Shown here: piece by piece, positions 50,284-57,712 of the stretch
How the letters are laid out: each line of letters opens with the position of its first letter
Position numbering within the stretch: position 1 is the stretch's first letter
Assembly (NCBI GenBank): GCA_964398315.1
Contig: CAYNMV010000003.1
Span: 97,194-161,193, forward strand
From: JADLCB01 sp964398315
GTDB lineage: Bacteria > Planctomycetota > Phycisphaerae > Tepidisphaerales > Tepidisphaeraceae
DNA: 64,000 nt
Reading direction: 5' to 3'
The notes under the pieces: generated by a model
Database searches by the model: none
What the model saw: the letters and a program-made list of their open reading frames with translations, nothing else
What the model was told of the DNA's origin: nothing
Made by a program: the position numbers and the translations under genes

Positions 50284-50589
50284 ATGAACATCGACACCAA
50301 CCTCAATATCGGGAAGGCTCCGGGCGCAGGATCGCCCGGCAAGATCACCGGTAACGGCCAAGCGGGTGGAACCAGCTTCGCCGACATGCTCAAGGACAGC
50401 ATCAATGAGGTCGCCCGGCTCCAGCAGGATGCCAGCCAGGCGGTGGAGGATCTGGTCACCGGCAAGACCGAGGATGTGACCGGCGTGATGACAGCCATGG
50501 AAAAATCGGATATCGCGTTCAAGACGCTGCTGGCAATCCGCGCCAAGCTGATGGACGCATACGAGGAGATCAAACAGATCAGCGTGTAG
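50284..50589 (+). CDS. fliE: Flagellar hook-basal body complex protein FliE
   Basis: FliE links the MS ring to the rod. The 101-residue product has the family C-terminal pattern SFADMLKDSINEVARLQQDA, VTGVMTAMEKSDIAFKTLLA and RAKLMDAYEEIKQISV. Lengths match. The start lies right at the end of an inverted repeat and has no SD sequence. Confidence 0.93.
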   Translation: MNIDTNLNIGKAPGAGSPGKITGNGQAGGTSFADMLKDSINEVARLQQDASQAVEDLVTGKTEDVTGVMTAMEKSDIAFKTLLAIRAKLMDAYEEIKQISV

Positions 50590-50669
50590 GGAAGGACCTG
50601 GCGTTCAGGCTGTGCTGACATCTGAACGCTAAACGCTGAACCTTCCCAGCGCCCGGCGGAGCCGGGCGC
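50589..50669. repeat. Nested and strong hairpins between fliE and fliF
   Basis: GGGAAGG (50589-50595) pairs with CCTTCCC (50641-50647) and encloses GCGTTCAG/CTGAACGC (50601-50608, 50622-50629). Immediately after, GCGCCCGGC/GCCGGGCGC (50649-50669, loop GGA) forms a 9-bp stem. The fliF SD AGGAGGG follows. Confidence 0.55.
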
Positions 50670-50692
50670 ATCCGTCGCCAGGAGGGCGAGCC

Positions 50693-52333
50693 ATGAATGT
50701 TCTGAAAACACAGATCGAACGCATTCAGCAGCAGTTGGCCGGCCTGAGCGTCAGCCAGAAGATGCTCACTGCCACCCTGGTGGCCATCATGGTGATGACC
50801 CTGTTCTGGTGGGCGCGCTATGCCGGCGAGCCGGAAATGGTCGTGCTGCTGGACATGCAGATGGCCGATGTGGACCTGGCCCGCATCCCCGATCATCTGC
50901 GCGCCAAGGGCATCCCCTCCAAGGTCGTCGGCAAGCAGATTTACGTGCCGGCCGACAAGCATGCGCTGGCCCTGGCCGATCTGGGTTACTCGCGCCTGCT
51001 GCCCAAGAACACGGCCAGTGCCTTCGATGGCATCCTGGCCAAGATGAACATGTTCGACTCGCCCGACAAGCAGCGGGCGATGTGGAACGAGGCCAAGCAG
51101 GCCCGCCTCAGCCAGATCGTCAGCAACTTCGAGGGTGTTGCCGATGCCACCGTTCTGATCGAGGCGGGCATGCGGCGCGGTATCGGGGTGAACCAGCTTG
51201 ATCCCCGCGCCACCATCAACATCTCGATGATGCCCGGCGTCAAGCCGACCAGCCACCTCGTGAATGCCGCCGCCGATCTGGTTGTCGGCGCCCAGCAGGG
51301 GCTGAAGCACAGCGATGTGCGGGTCATCATCGATGCCAAGCCCTATCGTCCCACCGTCGCCGATGGGGAGTTCGCCGCCAGTGGGGCTGCCCAGTTCGAG
51401 CAGCAGATCGCCGCCGAGCAGTACTACGCCAACAAGATCCAGCAAAGCCTCTCGTTCATGCCCGGCGTGATCGTGGCGGTGCATTGCCAGGTGAACAACA
51501 AGATCACCCAAACGCAGACGCACACGATCGACAAGGACAAGTTCCTGCAAATGCTCCGGACCAGCGAGACCACGCTGGAGGAAACCAGCACCAGCGAGCC
51601 GTCGCAGATGGAGGCCGGCGCAGTGAGCAATACCGGCCTGGCGCTGGAGGAGACGCCACCTGCGGGCCCGAGCAGCACGGCCATGGTCGAGCAGACGCGC
51701 GAATCCTACGACAACGACTGGGATCGCGAGGACCGGATCATCAAGGATCCCGGCGGTGATGTGACCGTGCTCGGCGCATCGATCCGCCTGCCGCGCAGCT
51801 ACTGCGTGCAGGTCTACCAGTCGCGCTATGGCCGCGACAAAACCCCGGACGAGTCGGCCCTCGACGCCATCCTGCAGGAAGAGATGGAGACCGCGCGCAA
51901 CGCCGTGCGCACCATCACGCAGGTGCCGCCGGAAAACATCTCCGTGGCTCTCTATCACGACATTCTGCCTGAAGAGGTCACCGCGCCGCAGACGGCCACC
52001 GCCGGCCTGCCCATGGGTCTCGGCTCGCATGCCCGCGAGATTGCCATCGGCGGCCTGGCGATCATCAGCCTGTTTATGGTCATGATGATGGTGAAGAAGA
52101 GCAGCCCGGCGCCGGTGGCGGCCGTGCCGATGGATGATTCACCCACGCCGCAGCTTCCCACCGGCGAGGATCTGGCCGGCGAGGTGGGCGAGGGCGATCC
52201 GCTGCTGGATGGGATGGAACTGGATGAGGATGCCGTCCGTGCCCAGCAGATGATCGGCCAGGTGCAGAACATGGTGAAGGAAAATCCCGATGCCGCGGCC
52301 CAGTTGGTCAAGCGGTGGTTGAATCGAGCATAA
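50693..52333 (+). CDS. fliF: Flagellar MS-ring protein FliF
   Basis: FliF forms the inner-membrane MS ring on which the export gate and C ring are built. The 546-residue protein has two helices, at residues about 27-42 (ATLVAIMVMTLFWWA) and 440-465 (AIGGLAIISLFMVMMMV), with a YscJ-like periplasmic domain (IPSKVVGKQIYVPADKHALA, VLIEAGMRRGI) and a beta-collar between. The C-terminal VKENPDAAAQLVKRWLNRA is the FliG-binding tail. AGGAGGGCGAGCC precedes ATG. Confidence 0.95.
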   Translation: MNVLKTQIERIQQQLAGLSVSQKMLTATLVAIMVMTLFWWARYAGEPEMVVLLDMQMADVDLARIPDHLRAKGIPSKVVGKQIYVPADKHALALADLGYSRLLPKNTASAFDGILAKMNMFDSPDKQRAMWNEAKQARLSQIVSNFEGVADATVLIEAGMRRGIGVNQLDPRATINISMMPGVKPTSHLVNAAADLVVGAQQGLKHSDVRVIIDAKPYRPTVADGEFAASGAAQFEQQIAAEQYYANKIQQSLSFMPGVIVAVHCQVNNKITQTQTHTIDKDKFLQMLRTSETTLEETSTSEPSQMEAGAVSNTGLALEETPPAGPSSTAMVEQTRESYDNDWDREDRIIKDPGGDVTVLGASIRLPRSYCVQVYQSRYGRDKTPDESALDAILQEEMETARNAVRTITQVPPENISVALYHDILPEEVTAPQTATAGLPMGLGSHAREIAIGGLAIISLFMVMMMVKKSSPAPVAAVPMDDSPTPQLPTGEDLAGEVGEGDPLLDGMELDEDAVRAQQMIGQVQNMVKENPDAAAQLVKRWLNRA

Positions 52334-52360
52334 GGAAGTAGGCCTTAAGCGGCGGACCGT

Positions 52361-52381
52361 AGCAGTGAAACCATCACTGCT
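52361..52381. repeat. Hairpin between fliF and fliG
   Basis: AGCAGTGA (52361-52368) pairs with TCACTGCT (52374-52381) around AACCA, 33 bases before fliG. No T-run. fliG itself lacks a good SD. Confidence 0.5.
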
Positions 52382-52413
52382 CACTGGAACCCGACGATGG
52401 GCAACTCAGTTCC

Positions 52414-53430
52414 ATGAGCAAGTCTGCTGGAGAACTCGCGGGGGTGCGTAAGGCGGCGGTGCTGCTGCTGTCGCTGGAGCAGGAGCAGGCGGCTGAGATC
52501 CTTAAGCGCCTGCCGCCGGAGGCGGTGGAAGAAGTTTCGCGCGAGATCGCCTCGCTGGGGGAGATCTCGATGAGCGCGCGCAAAGATGTCTTTAGTGAGT
52601 TCTATAACCAGGCGCTGGCCAACAGCTACCTGAGCGAAGGGGGCCTGGAGTACGCCAAAAGCCTGCTGAAAAAGAGCCTCAGCGATCAGGATGCCGACCG
52701 CATCATCAAGCAGGTGACCCAGCAGGTGCAGACAACGCCTTTCAGTTTCCTCCAGAAGGCGGAAAGCGAAAACCTCCTGACATTTATCCAGGATGAGCAC
52801 CCGCAGACCATCGCGCTGATCCTGGCCCACCTGCCCAGCCAGAAGGCCAGCGAAATCCTGGTCGGGCTGCCCAGCCAGAAGCAGATCGAGGTGGTCAAGC
52901 GCGTGGCCAACATGGAGCAGACCAACCCCGAGGTCATCAAGGAAGTGGAACGCGGGCTGGAGCACCGCCTGTCCGATATCGTCAGCCAGACCTTCGAGAA
53001 GGCCGGCGGTGTCGATACCGTTGCCGAAATCCTCAACCTTGCCGACCGTTCGACAGAAAAAGGCATCATGGAGGGGCTGGAGGCCGAGGACCCGGACCTG
53101 GTCGAGCAGATCCGCCGGCTCATGTTCGTCTTCGAAGACATCCTGCTGGTCAACGACAAGGGAATCCAGTCGGTGCTGAAGGAAGTGGACAACGAGGAGC
53201 TGGCCCTGGCGCTGAAGACCGCCAGCGACGAACTGAAGAACAAGATTTTCAAGAATATGTCCGAGCGGGCCGCCCAGCTCATCCAGGAGGACATGGAATA
53301 CATGGGGCCCGTGCGCGTCAGCGATGTGGAACAGGCCCAGCAGAAGATTGTGGATATCGTGCGCCGCCTCGAAGACGCCGGCGAAATCATCATCGCCGGC
53401 CGCGGCGGAGAGAAGGAGATGGTCGTCTAG
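52414..53430 (+). CDS. fliG: Flagellar motor switch protein FliG
   Basis: FliG is the C-ring protein that interacts with the stator. The 338-residue protein has N-terminal LSLEQEQAAEILKRLPPEAV, the middle domain with EHPQTIALILAHLPSQKASE, and a C-terminal domain where MFVFEDILLVNDKGIQSVLK and MSERAAQLIQEDMEYMGPVR contain the charged torque helix. It ends REKEMVV-like in GGEKEMVV. Normal length. Confidence 0.96.
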   Translation: MSKSAGELAGVRKAAVLLLSLEQEQAAEILKRLPPEAVEEVSREIASLGEISMSARKDVFSEFYNQALANSYLSEGGLEYAKSLLKKSLSDQDADRIIKQVTQQVQTTPFSFLQKAESENLLTFIQDEHPQTIALILAHLPSQKASEILVGLPSQKQIEVVKRVANMEQTNPEVIKEVERGLEHRLSDIVSQTFEKAGGVDTVAEILNLADRSTEKGIMEGLEAEDPDLVEQIRRLMFVFEDILLVNDKGIQSVLKEVDNEELALALKTASDELKNKIFKNMSERAAQLIQEDMEYMGPVRVSDVEQAQQKIVDIVRRLEDAGEIIIAGRGGEKEMVV

Positions 53431-53468
53431 GAGCCGTTGCCACCGGCCATTGGCGGCTCGCCGGTGGC
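53431..53468. repeat. Crossing stems directly after fliG
   Basis: GAGCCG (53431-53436) pairs with CGGCTC (53454-53459) and GCCACCGG (53439-53446) with CCGGTGGC (53461-53468). The stems cross, and the one-base connecting loop makes a true pseudoknot unlikely, so they should be alternative folds. Confidence 0.5.
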
Positions 53469-53557
53469 TGGGGCGCAAGAGGCCCTTGCCCAGGCAAGCC
53501 GCGTACATGGCAGTGCATTGCGGCACGTAACAAATGACCTGTGATCAGTGAGATCCC

Positions 53558-54199
53558 ATGGGTTTGCATCCCATCATTCGCGCTTGCACCGGTGCGGCAT
53601 GCATGCTGGCGCTGCTGGCAGGGACCGGGGGTTGTGCGACTCGGGCGGGCCGGGTTGAGCATCGACTGCCGGCGGCGGCACATGTGGCACTGGAAGAGGC
53701 GAATCGCGATTTCACCTGCGCGGGCCGGCCGATTCACCCCGGGCTGGTGCATGAGTTTGAAGGATGGCTCTCCGATGGGGGGCCAATCACACTGGCGGTC
53801 GATGTCCGCGCTGCCTGCTGGAGCGATGAGTATCCCGACAGCGTGATAACAGCACGCGATGGCCGCGTGAGCTACGAGGTGCCGGGCACCTCGCCAGCCG
53901 AGTGGTATGCGTATGAGCACATGGGCCGGCTTGCCAATGGCACGCACGTCCTGCGCACGGTGTGGTCCGGCGGCGGATCAGGGCGATTCGTCAATCTCCT
54001 GCTGGTGCGGTTGCACATCGAGCCCGCCCCGGCCGAGGCTGGATCACCAGATTACCGCCTGGTCATGAGCGTACAGCGCAGTGTCCCACTGGGCGATCGT
54101 CATGCCGGCGCCATTCGCGTGCGGGGTGATCGCGTGATCGTAGAGCCTTCAGCGCGCCTGGGTGATCGGGAACCGATGGTCATCCACGCAGATTGGTAG
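53558..54199 (+). CDS. Lipoprotein embedded in the flagellar operon
   Basis: A 213-residue product with a lipoprotein signal ending in TGGC (Cys26), then a beta-rich domain of about 180 residues with FEGWLSDGGPITLAVDVRAA, YAYEHMGRLANGTHVLRTVW and GGGSGRFVNLLLVRLHI. No known flagellar gene resembles it. It lies between fliG and fliH and ends 6 bases before the fliH ATG, so it is surely co-transcribed. A periplasmic or outer-membrane basal-body accessory is possible, but a passenger gene cannot be excluded. Confidence 0.75.
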   Translation: MGLHPIIRACTGAACMLALLAGTGGCATRAGRVEHRLPAAAHVALEEANRDFTCAGRPIHPGLVHEFEGWLSDGGPITLAVDVRAACWSDEYPDSVITARDGRVSYEVPGTSPAEWYAYEHMGRLANGTHVLRTVWSGGGSGRFVNLLLVRLHIEPAPAEAGSPDYRLVMSVQRSVPLGDRHAGAIRVRGDRVIVEPSARLGDREPMVIHADW

Positions 54200-54205
54200 A
54201 AAACG

Positions 54206-54904
54206 ATGGGCCTGATCAAATCCAGCAATGCCCCGACCAACGCCGTGCCGTTCTCAATGAAAGATGTTGAGACAACGGCCAAGCAGATGCTGCTGCGCGC
54301 CCGGCAGCAGGCGGATCAACTGCTGGCGGCCGCCCAGGCACAGGGTGAAGCGCTCAAGCAGCAGATGCACGCTGAAGGCCTGGCCGAGGGGCGCAAAGCC
54401 GGATACGAGCAGGGGCTGGCCGAGGGGCGGGCGCAGGGACTGGAACAGGCGCTGGCTGAGCATCGTCAGCAACTGAGCGACCTGCATGCCGCCCTGACCG
54501 AGGCACTGGGGCAGGTTGAGCAGTCGCGGCAGGAACTGGCGTGTGCTGCCCTGTCCGAGGTGGTTGCGCTGGCGGCGGCGATTGCCCGCCGGGTGACCAA
54601 GCGCCAGGCATTGATCGATCCGCAGGTGCTGGAGGAAAACGTCGCCGAGGCGATGCGGCTGGTGATCCATGGTGCGGATTTGCGCCTGGTGATCCACCCG
54701 GCCCAGAAACAGACAATGGAGCAGATGCTGCCCAGGCTTGCCCTGGAATGGCCGGCCTTGCAGCACGCACAAATCGTGGAAGATCCAGCCATTCACCCCG
54801 GCGGCTGCCGGCTGATGACGGCTCGTGGTGAGATTGATGCCGATATCGAAGGACAACTGGATCGCGTTATCGCCGAACTGCTGCCAGAGCAGGACAGCGC
54901 ATAG
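54206..54904 (+). CDS. fliH: Flagellar export apparatus protein FliH
   Basis: FliH regulates the export ATPase and tethers it to the C ring. The 232-residue protein has GxxxG-like repeats GLAEGRKAGYEQGLAEGRAQG in its first half (residues about 55-75), a coiled coil, then LRLVIHPAQKQTMEQMLPRL and PGGCRLMTARGEIDADIEGQ, diagnostic of FliH/YscL. It ends 44 bases before the fliI ATG, or 11 before a possible TTG start. Confidence 0.92.
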   Translation: MGLIKSSNAPTNAVPFSMKDVETTAKQMLLRARQQADQLLAAAQAQGEALKQQMHAEGLAEGRKAGYEQGLAEGRAQGLEQALAEHRQQLSDLHAALTEALGQVEQSRQELACAALSEVVALAAAIARRVTKRQALIDPQVLEENVAEAMRLVIHGADLRLVIHPAQKQTMEQMLPRLALEWPALQHAQIVEDPAIHPGGCRLMTARGEIDADIEGQLDRVIAELLPEQDSA

Positions 54905-54948
54905 GAAGATGGATCTTGCCTGCCCCTGGGCGGGGCGGGTTGCTTTGC

Positions 54949-56367
54949 ATGGCTGTGAGTGATGCCAACCTCTCTCCCTCCCGGCTGCTCGCCGCGCAGT
55001 TTGATGCGGTCGAGATGGCCATGCCGCTGCGCGCGGTGGGGCAGGTGTCGGCCATCTCCGGGCTGACCATCGAGGCGGTTCAGTTGCCGGTGCCGCTGGG
55101 AGCGCTGTGCCGGATTCACTCGATGGGCGGGCGCACCAGCACCGCCGAGGTAATCGGCTTCCAGGCAGACCGCACGCTGTTGATGCCCCTGACATCGCCG
55201 GCCGGTGTGGCGCGGGGGGATCGGATTGAGAACCTCACCGCCGCGCCGCGCATCTGGTGCTCGGAGCAGTTGCTGGGGCGCGTGCTCAACGGCTTTGGGC
55301 AGCCGATGGACGGCAAGGGTCCGCTGCCGCTGGCCGAGTCGCGCCGAATTGATGCCAAGAGCCCGGCACCCCTCGATCGCACCAACATCCGTGAGCCCAT
55401 CTCCACCAGCGTGCGCGCCATCGATGGCCTGCACACCTGCGGCCTGGGCCAGCGCATGGGGATTTTCTCGGGTCCGGGCGTGGGCAAGAGCACGCTGATG
55501 GCCTCGATCTCCCGGCATACCAGCGCTGATGTGTCGGTTATCGCCCTCATCGGCGAGCGCGGGCGCGAAGTACAGGAGTTTCTCGAGCACAGTCTCGGCC
55601 CGGAAGGGCTGGCGCGCTGTGTGGTGATCGTCAGCACCAGTGATGATCCGCCGTTGCTGCGCGTGCGCGCGGCCAAGGTTGCCTGCACCATCAGCGAATA
55701 CTTCCGCGACCGCGGTGCCAATGTGCTGCTGCTGATGGACTCGCTGACCCGCATGTGCCAGGCCCAGCGCCAGATCGGCCTGGCGGCCAAGGAGCCGCCG
55801 GCCACCAAGGGCTTCCCCCCGAGTGTCTTTGCGCTGATTCCCGAGATCCTCGAACGTGCCGGCAAGACCGCCACCGGCTCGATCACGGGTTTCTACACCG
55901 TGCTGGTTGAGGGCGATGACTTCAATGAGCCGATTCCCGACGCCGTCAAGGGTATCACCGATGGCCACCTGTGGCTCAGTCGTGACCTGGCCAATCGCGG
56001 CCACTTCCCGGCCATCGATGTGCTGCAAAGCATCAGCCGTGTGCGCGGCGATGTGATTGATCCGGATCACGCCCGGGCAGCCCGGCGCATCCTGTCGCTC
56101 TGGGCTGTCTACCAGGACATCGAGGACCTGGTGAACATCGGCGCGTATGTCCCGGGTGTGAATGTCGAGTTTGACCTGGCGGTGCAGGCCCGGCCCAAGA
56201 TCGTGCAGTTCCTGCAACAGGAGCCGAGCGATCCATCGAACCTGGAACGATCGCGCAAGCAGGTACTCGATCTTGCGGCATGGATCGAGCAGATGGAGAA
56301 AGTCCTGAAGGCGCAGGCAGCCAAGGGCGTGAAAACGCCCGCCGCGACCGTAGCGCGGGTTGGATGA
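54949..56367 (+). CDS. fliI: Flagellum-specific ATPase FliI
   Basis: FliI is the hexameric ATPase of flagellar protein export, related to F1 beta. The 472-residue product has Walker A GPGVGKSTLM, GERGREVQEF, Walker B VLLLMDSLTR, and FPPSVFALIPEILERAG, then PGVNVEFDLAV. A TTG at 54916 with AGGAA eight bases upstream would add 11 residues (start MPAPGRG) and has the better SD; ATG 54949 gives the usual family N-terminus. Confidence 0.95.
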   Translation: MAVSDANLSPSRLLAAQFDAVEMAMPLRAVGQVSAISGLTIEAVQLPVPLGALCRIHSMGGRTSTAEVIGFQADRTLLMPLTSPAGVARGDRIENLTAAPRIWCSEQLLGRVLNGFGQPMDGKGPLPLAESRRIDAKSPAPLDRTNIREPISTSVRAIDGLHTCGLGQRMGIFSGPGVGKSTLMASISRHTSADVSVIALIGERGREVQEFLEHSLGPEGLARCVVIVSTSDDPPLLRVRAAKVACTISEYFRDRGANVLLLMDSLTRMCQAQRQIGLAAKEPPATKGFPPSVFALIPEILERAGKTATGSITGFYTVLVEGDDFNEPIPDAVKGITDGHLWLSRDLANRGHFPAIDVLQSISRVRGDVIDPDHARAARRILSLWAVYQDIEDLVNIGAYVPGVNVEFDLAVQARPKIVQFLQQEPSDPSNLERSRKQVLDLAAWIEQMEKVLKAQAAKGVKTPAATVARVG

Positions 56368-56423
56368 GCAGTAAAGAGATGTCCAAAGGCGGTGGCCGCT
56401 GACGAAAGGTGGCAACGGATGAC

Positions 56424-56462
56424 CGATGCATGACAGCAGGCCGCATTCTGCAGACTGCATCG
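56424..56462. repeat. Hairpin between fliI and fliJ
   Basis: CGATGCA (56424-56430) pairs with TGCATCG (56456-56462), followed by TTT. It ends 13 bases before fliJ. Part of the set of inverted repeats in the flagellar gaps. Confidence 0.4.
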
Positions 56463-56475
56463 TTTACCCTGAATT

Positions 56476-56922
56476 ATGGCACGGTTTCGCTTCAACCTCG
56501 AAGGTGTCCTGAAGCATCGGCTGTATGTCGAGCGCGAAAAGCAGCGCGCGCTGGCTGAATTGCAGGGGCAGATGGCGGCCTTGCGGGCTGAGCTGGCGGA
56601 GATCGACAACACCGTTCGCCAGAGCACCGAAGACCTGCGCAACAGCCACCTGACCGGCCGACTGAACATGGGTTTCCTGGCGGCCCATCGCCGCTTTGTC
56701 GCCGGCATGCAGTCCAAGGCGATGGACGTGGTGCAGAAGATGGCCCGGCTCCAGGTGCAGGTGGAAGAGGCCCAGCGCGCGCTGGCCGATGCGGCCAGGA
56801 ACCGCAAGATCATGGAGAAACTCAGAGAAAAGCAGTTTGAACGCTGGCGTGCCGAGCAGGCGAAGAAGGAAGCGGCCGCGCTGGATGAGGTGGGCATGCA
56901 GTTGAGCCGATCGAGCGATTGA
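56476..56922 (+). CDS. fliJ: Flagellar export protein FliJ
   Basis: FliJ is a coiled-coil stalk protein of the export ATPase. The 148-residue product is entirely helical: FRFNLEGVLKHRLYVEREKQ, NMGFLAAHRRFVAGMQSKAM and KLREKQFERWRAEQAKKEAA, typical of FliJ. The RF.LE.VL opening and final KEAAALDEVG are family features. ATG 56476 has no SD; TACCCT ends 5 bases upstream. Confidence 0.9.
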   Translation: MARFRFNLEGVLKHRLYVEREKQRALAELQGQMAALRAELAEIDNTVRQSTEDLRNSHLTGRLNMGFLAAHRRFVAGMQSKAMDVVQKMARLQVQVEEAQRALADAARNRKIMEKLREKQFERWRAEQAKKEAAALDEVGMQLSRSSD

Positions 56923-56965
56923 TGCAGATGCATGATCACGCCGCCCAGCGGGTCGTGTTCTGCAT
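56922..56965. repeat. Inverted repeat between fliJ and the MotE-like gene
   Basis: ATGCAGA (56922-56928) pairs with TCTGCAT (56959-56965), enclosing 30 bases, in the 97-base gap that follows fliJ. Imperfect extra pairing is possible inside. Confidence 0.35.
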
Positions 56966-57019
56966 GATGCACCCGTTGCCGGTTCATCAGTCAGCCGTTG
57001 CCCCGAACGTGCAGGACCC

Positions 57020-57712
57020 ATGAAGAAGCTACTGAACACCATTATCTGTGTCCTGGCGCTGAACTTCCTTGCGGTGGCAGGTGGGGTGGGGTGGCTGGTG
57101 TATGCCGGGCACCTCGATCGCGAGCGCATCGCACTAATGCGCGATATCCTGTTCCCGCCGCCGCCGGTGGAGGAAGCCGCACCCGAGCCGCCACCCGCAA
57201 CCCGCCCGGTGAATCCGCTGGATGAGCTGCTTGCGCGGTACACCGGCTTTTCCACCGCCGAGAAGCTGGAGCAGGCCCAGCACGCGTTTGATGCGCAGAT
57301 GGCGCAGCTCGAGCGGCGGCGGGAGGAACTGGCCGCGCAACTGGTCACCATCAACCAGGCCCGCCAGCAACTGGCGCTGGATCGCCAGAAGCTCGCGCAG
57401 GAAGAGGCCGCGCTGCGCGCCCGCCAGGAGGAGGCCGAGCGGCTGGCCAATGATGAGGGCTTCCAGGACAGCCTGGCGCTGTATCAGTCGATGCCGAGCC
57501 GGCAGGTCAAGCAGGTGTTCATGGGGCTGGATGACCCGACCGTGATCCGCTATCTGCAGGCGATGCCGCCGCGTGTGGCAGCGCGAATCGTAAAGGAATT
57601 CAAGTCGCCGGAGGAAATCAGCCGAATACAGCGGTTGATGGAGCAGATGCGCCAGGCGGAGTCTGCGCCGACTTCTCCGCCGGGCGCGACCGTGTCCACG
57701 GAAGGACCCTGA
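57020..57712 (+). CDS. MotE/FlbB-like flagellar protein
   Basis: A 230-residue protein with one N-terminal helix (about residues 5-26), a Pro-rich linker (PPPPVEEAAPEPPPATRP), a long coiled coil (residues 75-145: EKLEQAQHAFDAQMAQLERR onward) and a C-terminal MgtE-N-like fold with YQSMPSRQVKQVFMGLDDP and YLQAMPPRVAARIVKEFKS. This plan matches MotE and FlbB, stator-chaperone or motor proteins encoded near fliJ or fliK in alphaproteobacteria and spirochaetes. Here it stands between fliJ and fliK. Its stop overlaps the fliK start. Confidence 0.85.
   Translation: MKKLLNTIICVLALNFLAVAGGVGWLVYAGHLDRERIALMRDILFPPPPVEEAAPEPPPATRPVNPLDELLARYTGFSTAEKLEQAQHAFDAQMAQLERRREELAAQLVTINQARQQLALDRQKLAQEEAALRARQEEAERLANDEGFQDSLALYQSMPSRQVKQVFMGLDDPTVIRYLQAMPPRVAARIVKEFKSPEEISRIQRLMEQMRQAESAPTSPPGATVSTEGP

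Noticed and set aside
53510..53530. Second sigma-54-like site TGGCAGTGCATTGC before the flagellar lipoprotein
   Set aside because: The GG to GC distance is one base short of the required spacing and the -24 box is poor.
54793..56460. 555-codon frame antisense to fliI
   Set aside because: fliI is unmistakable on the plus strand and the antisense product lacks any domain.
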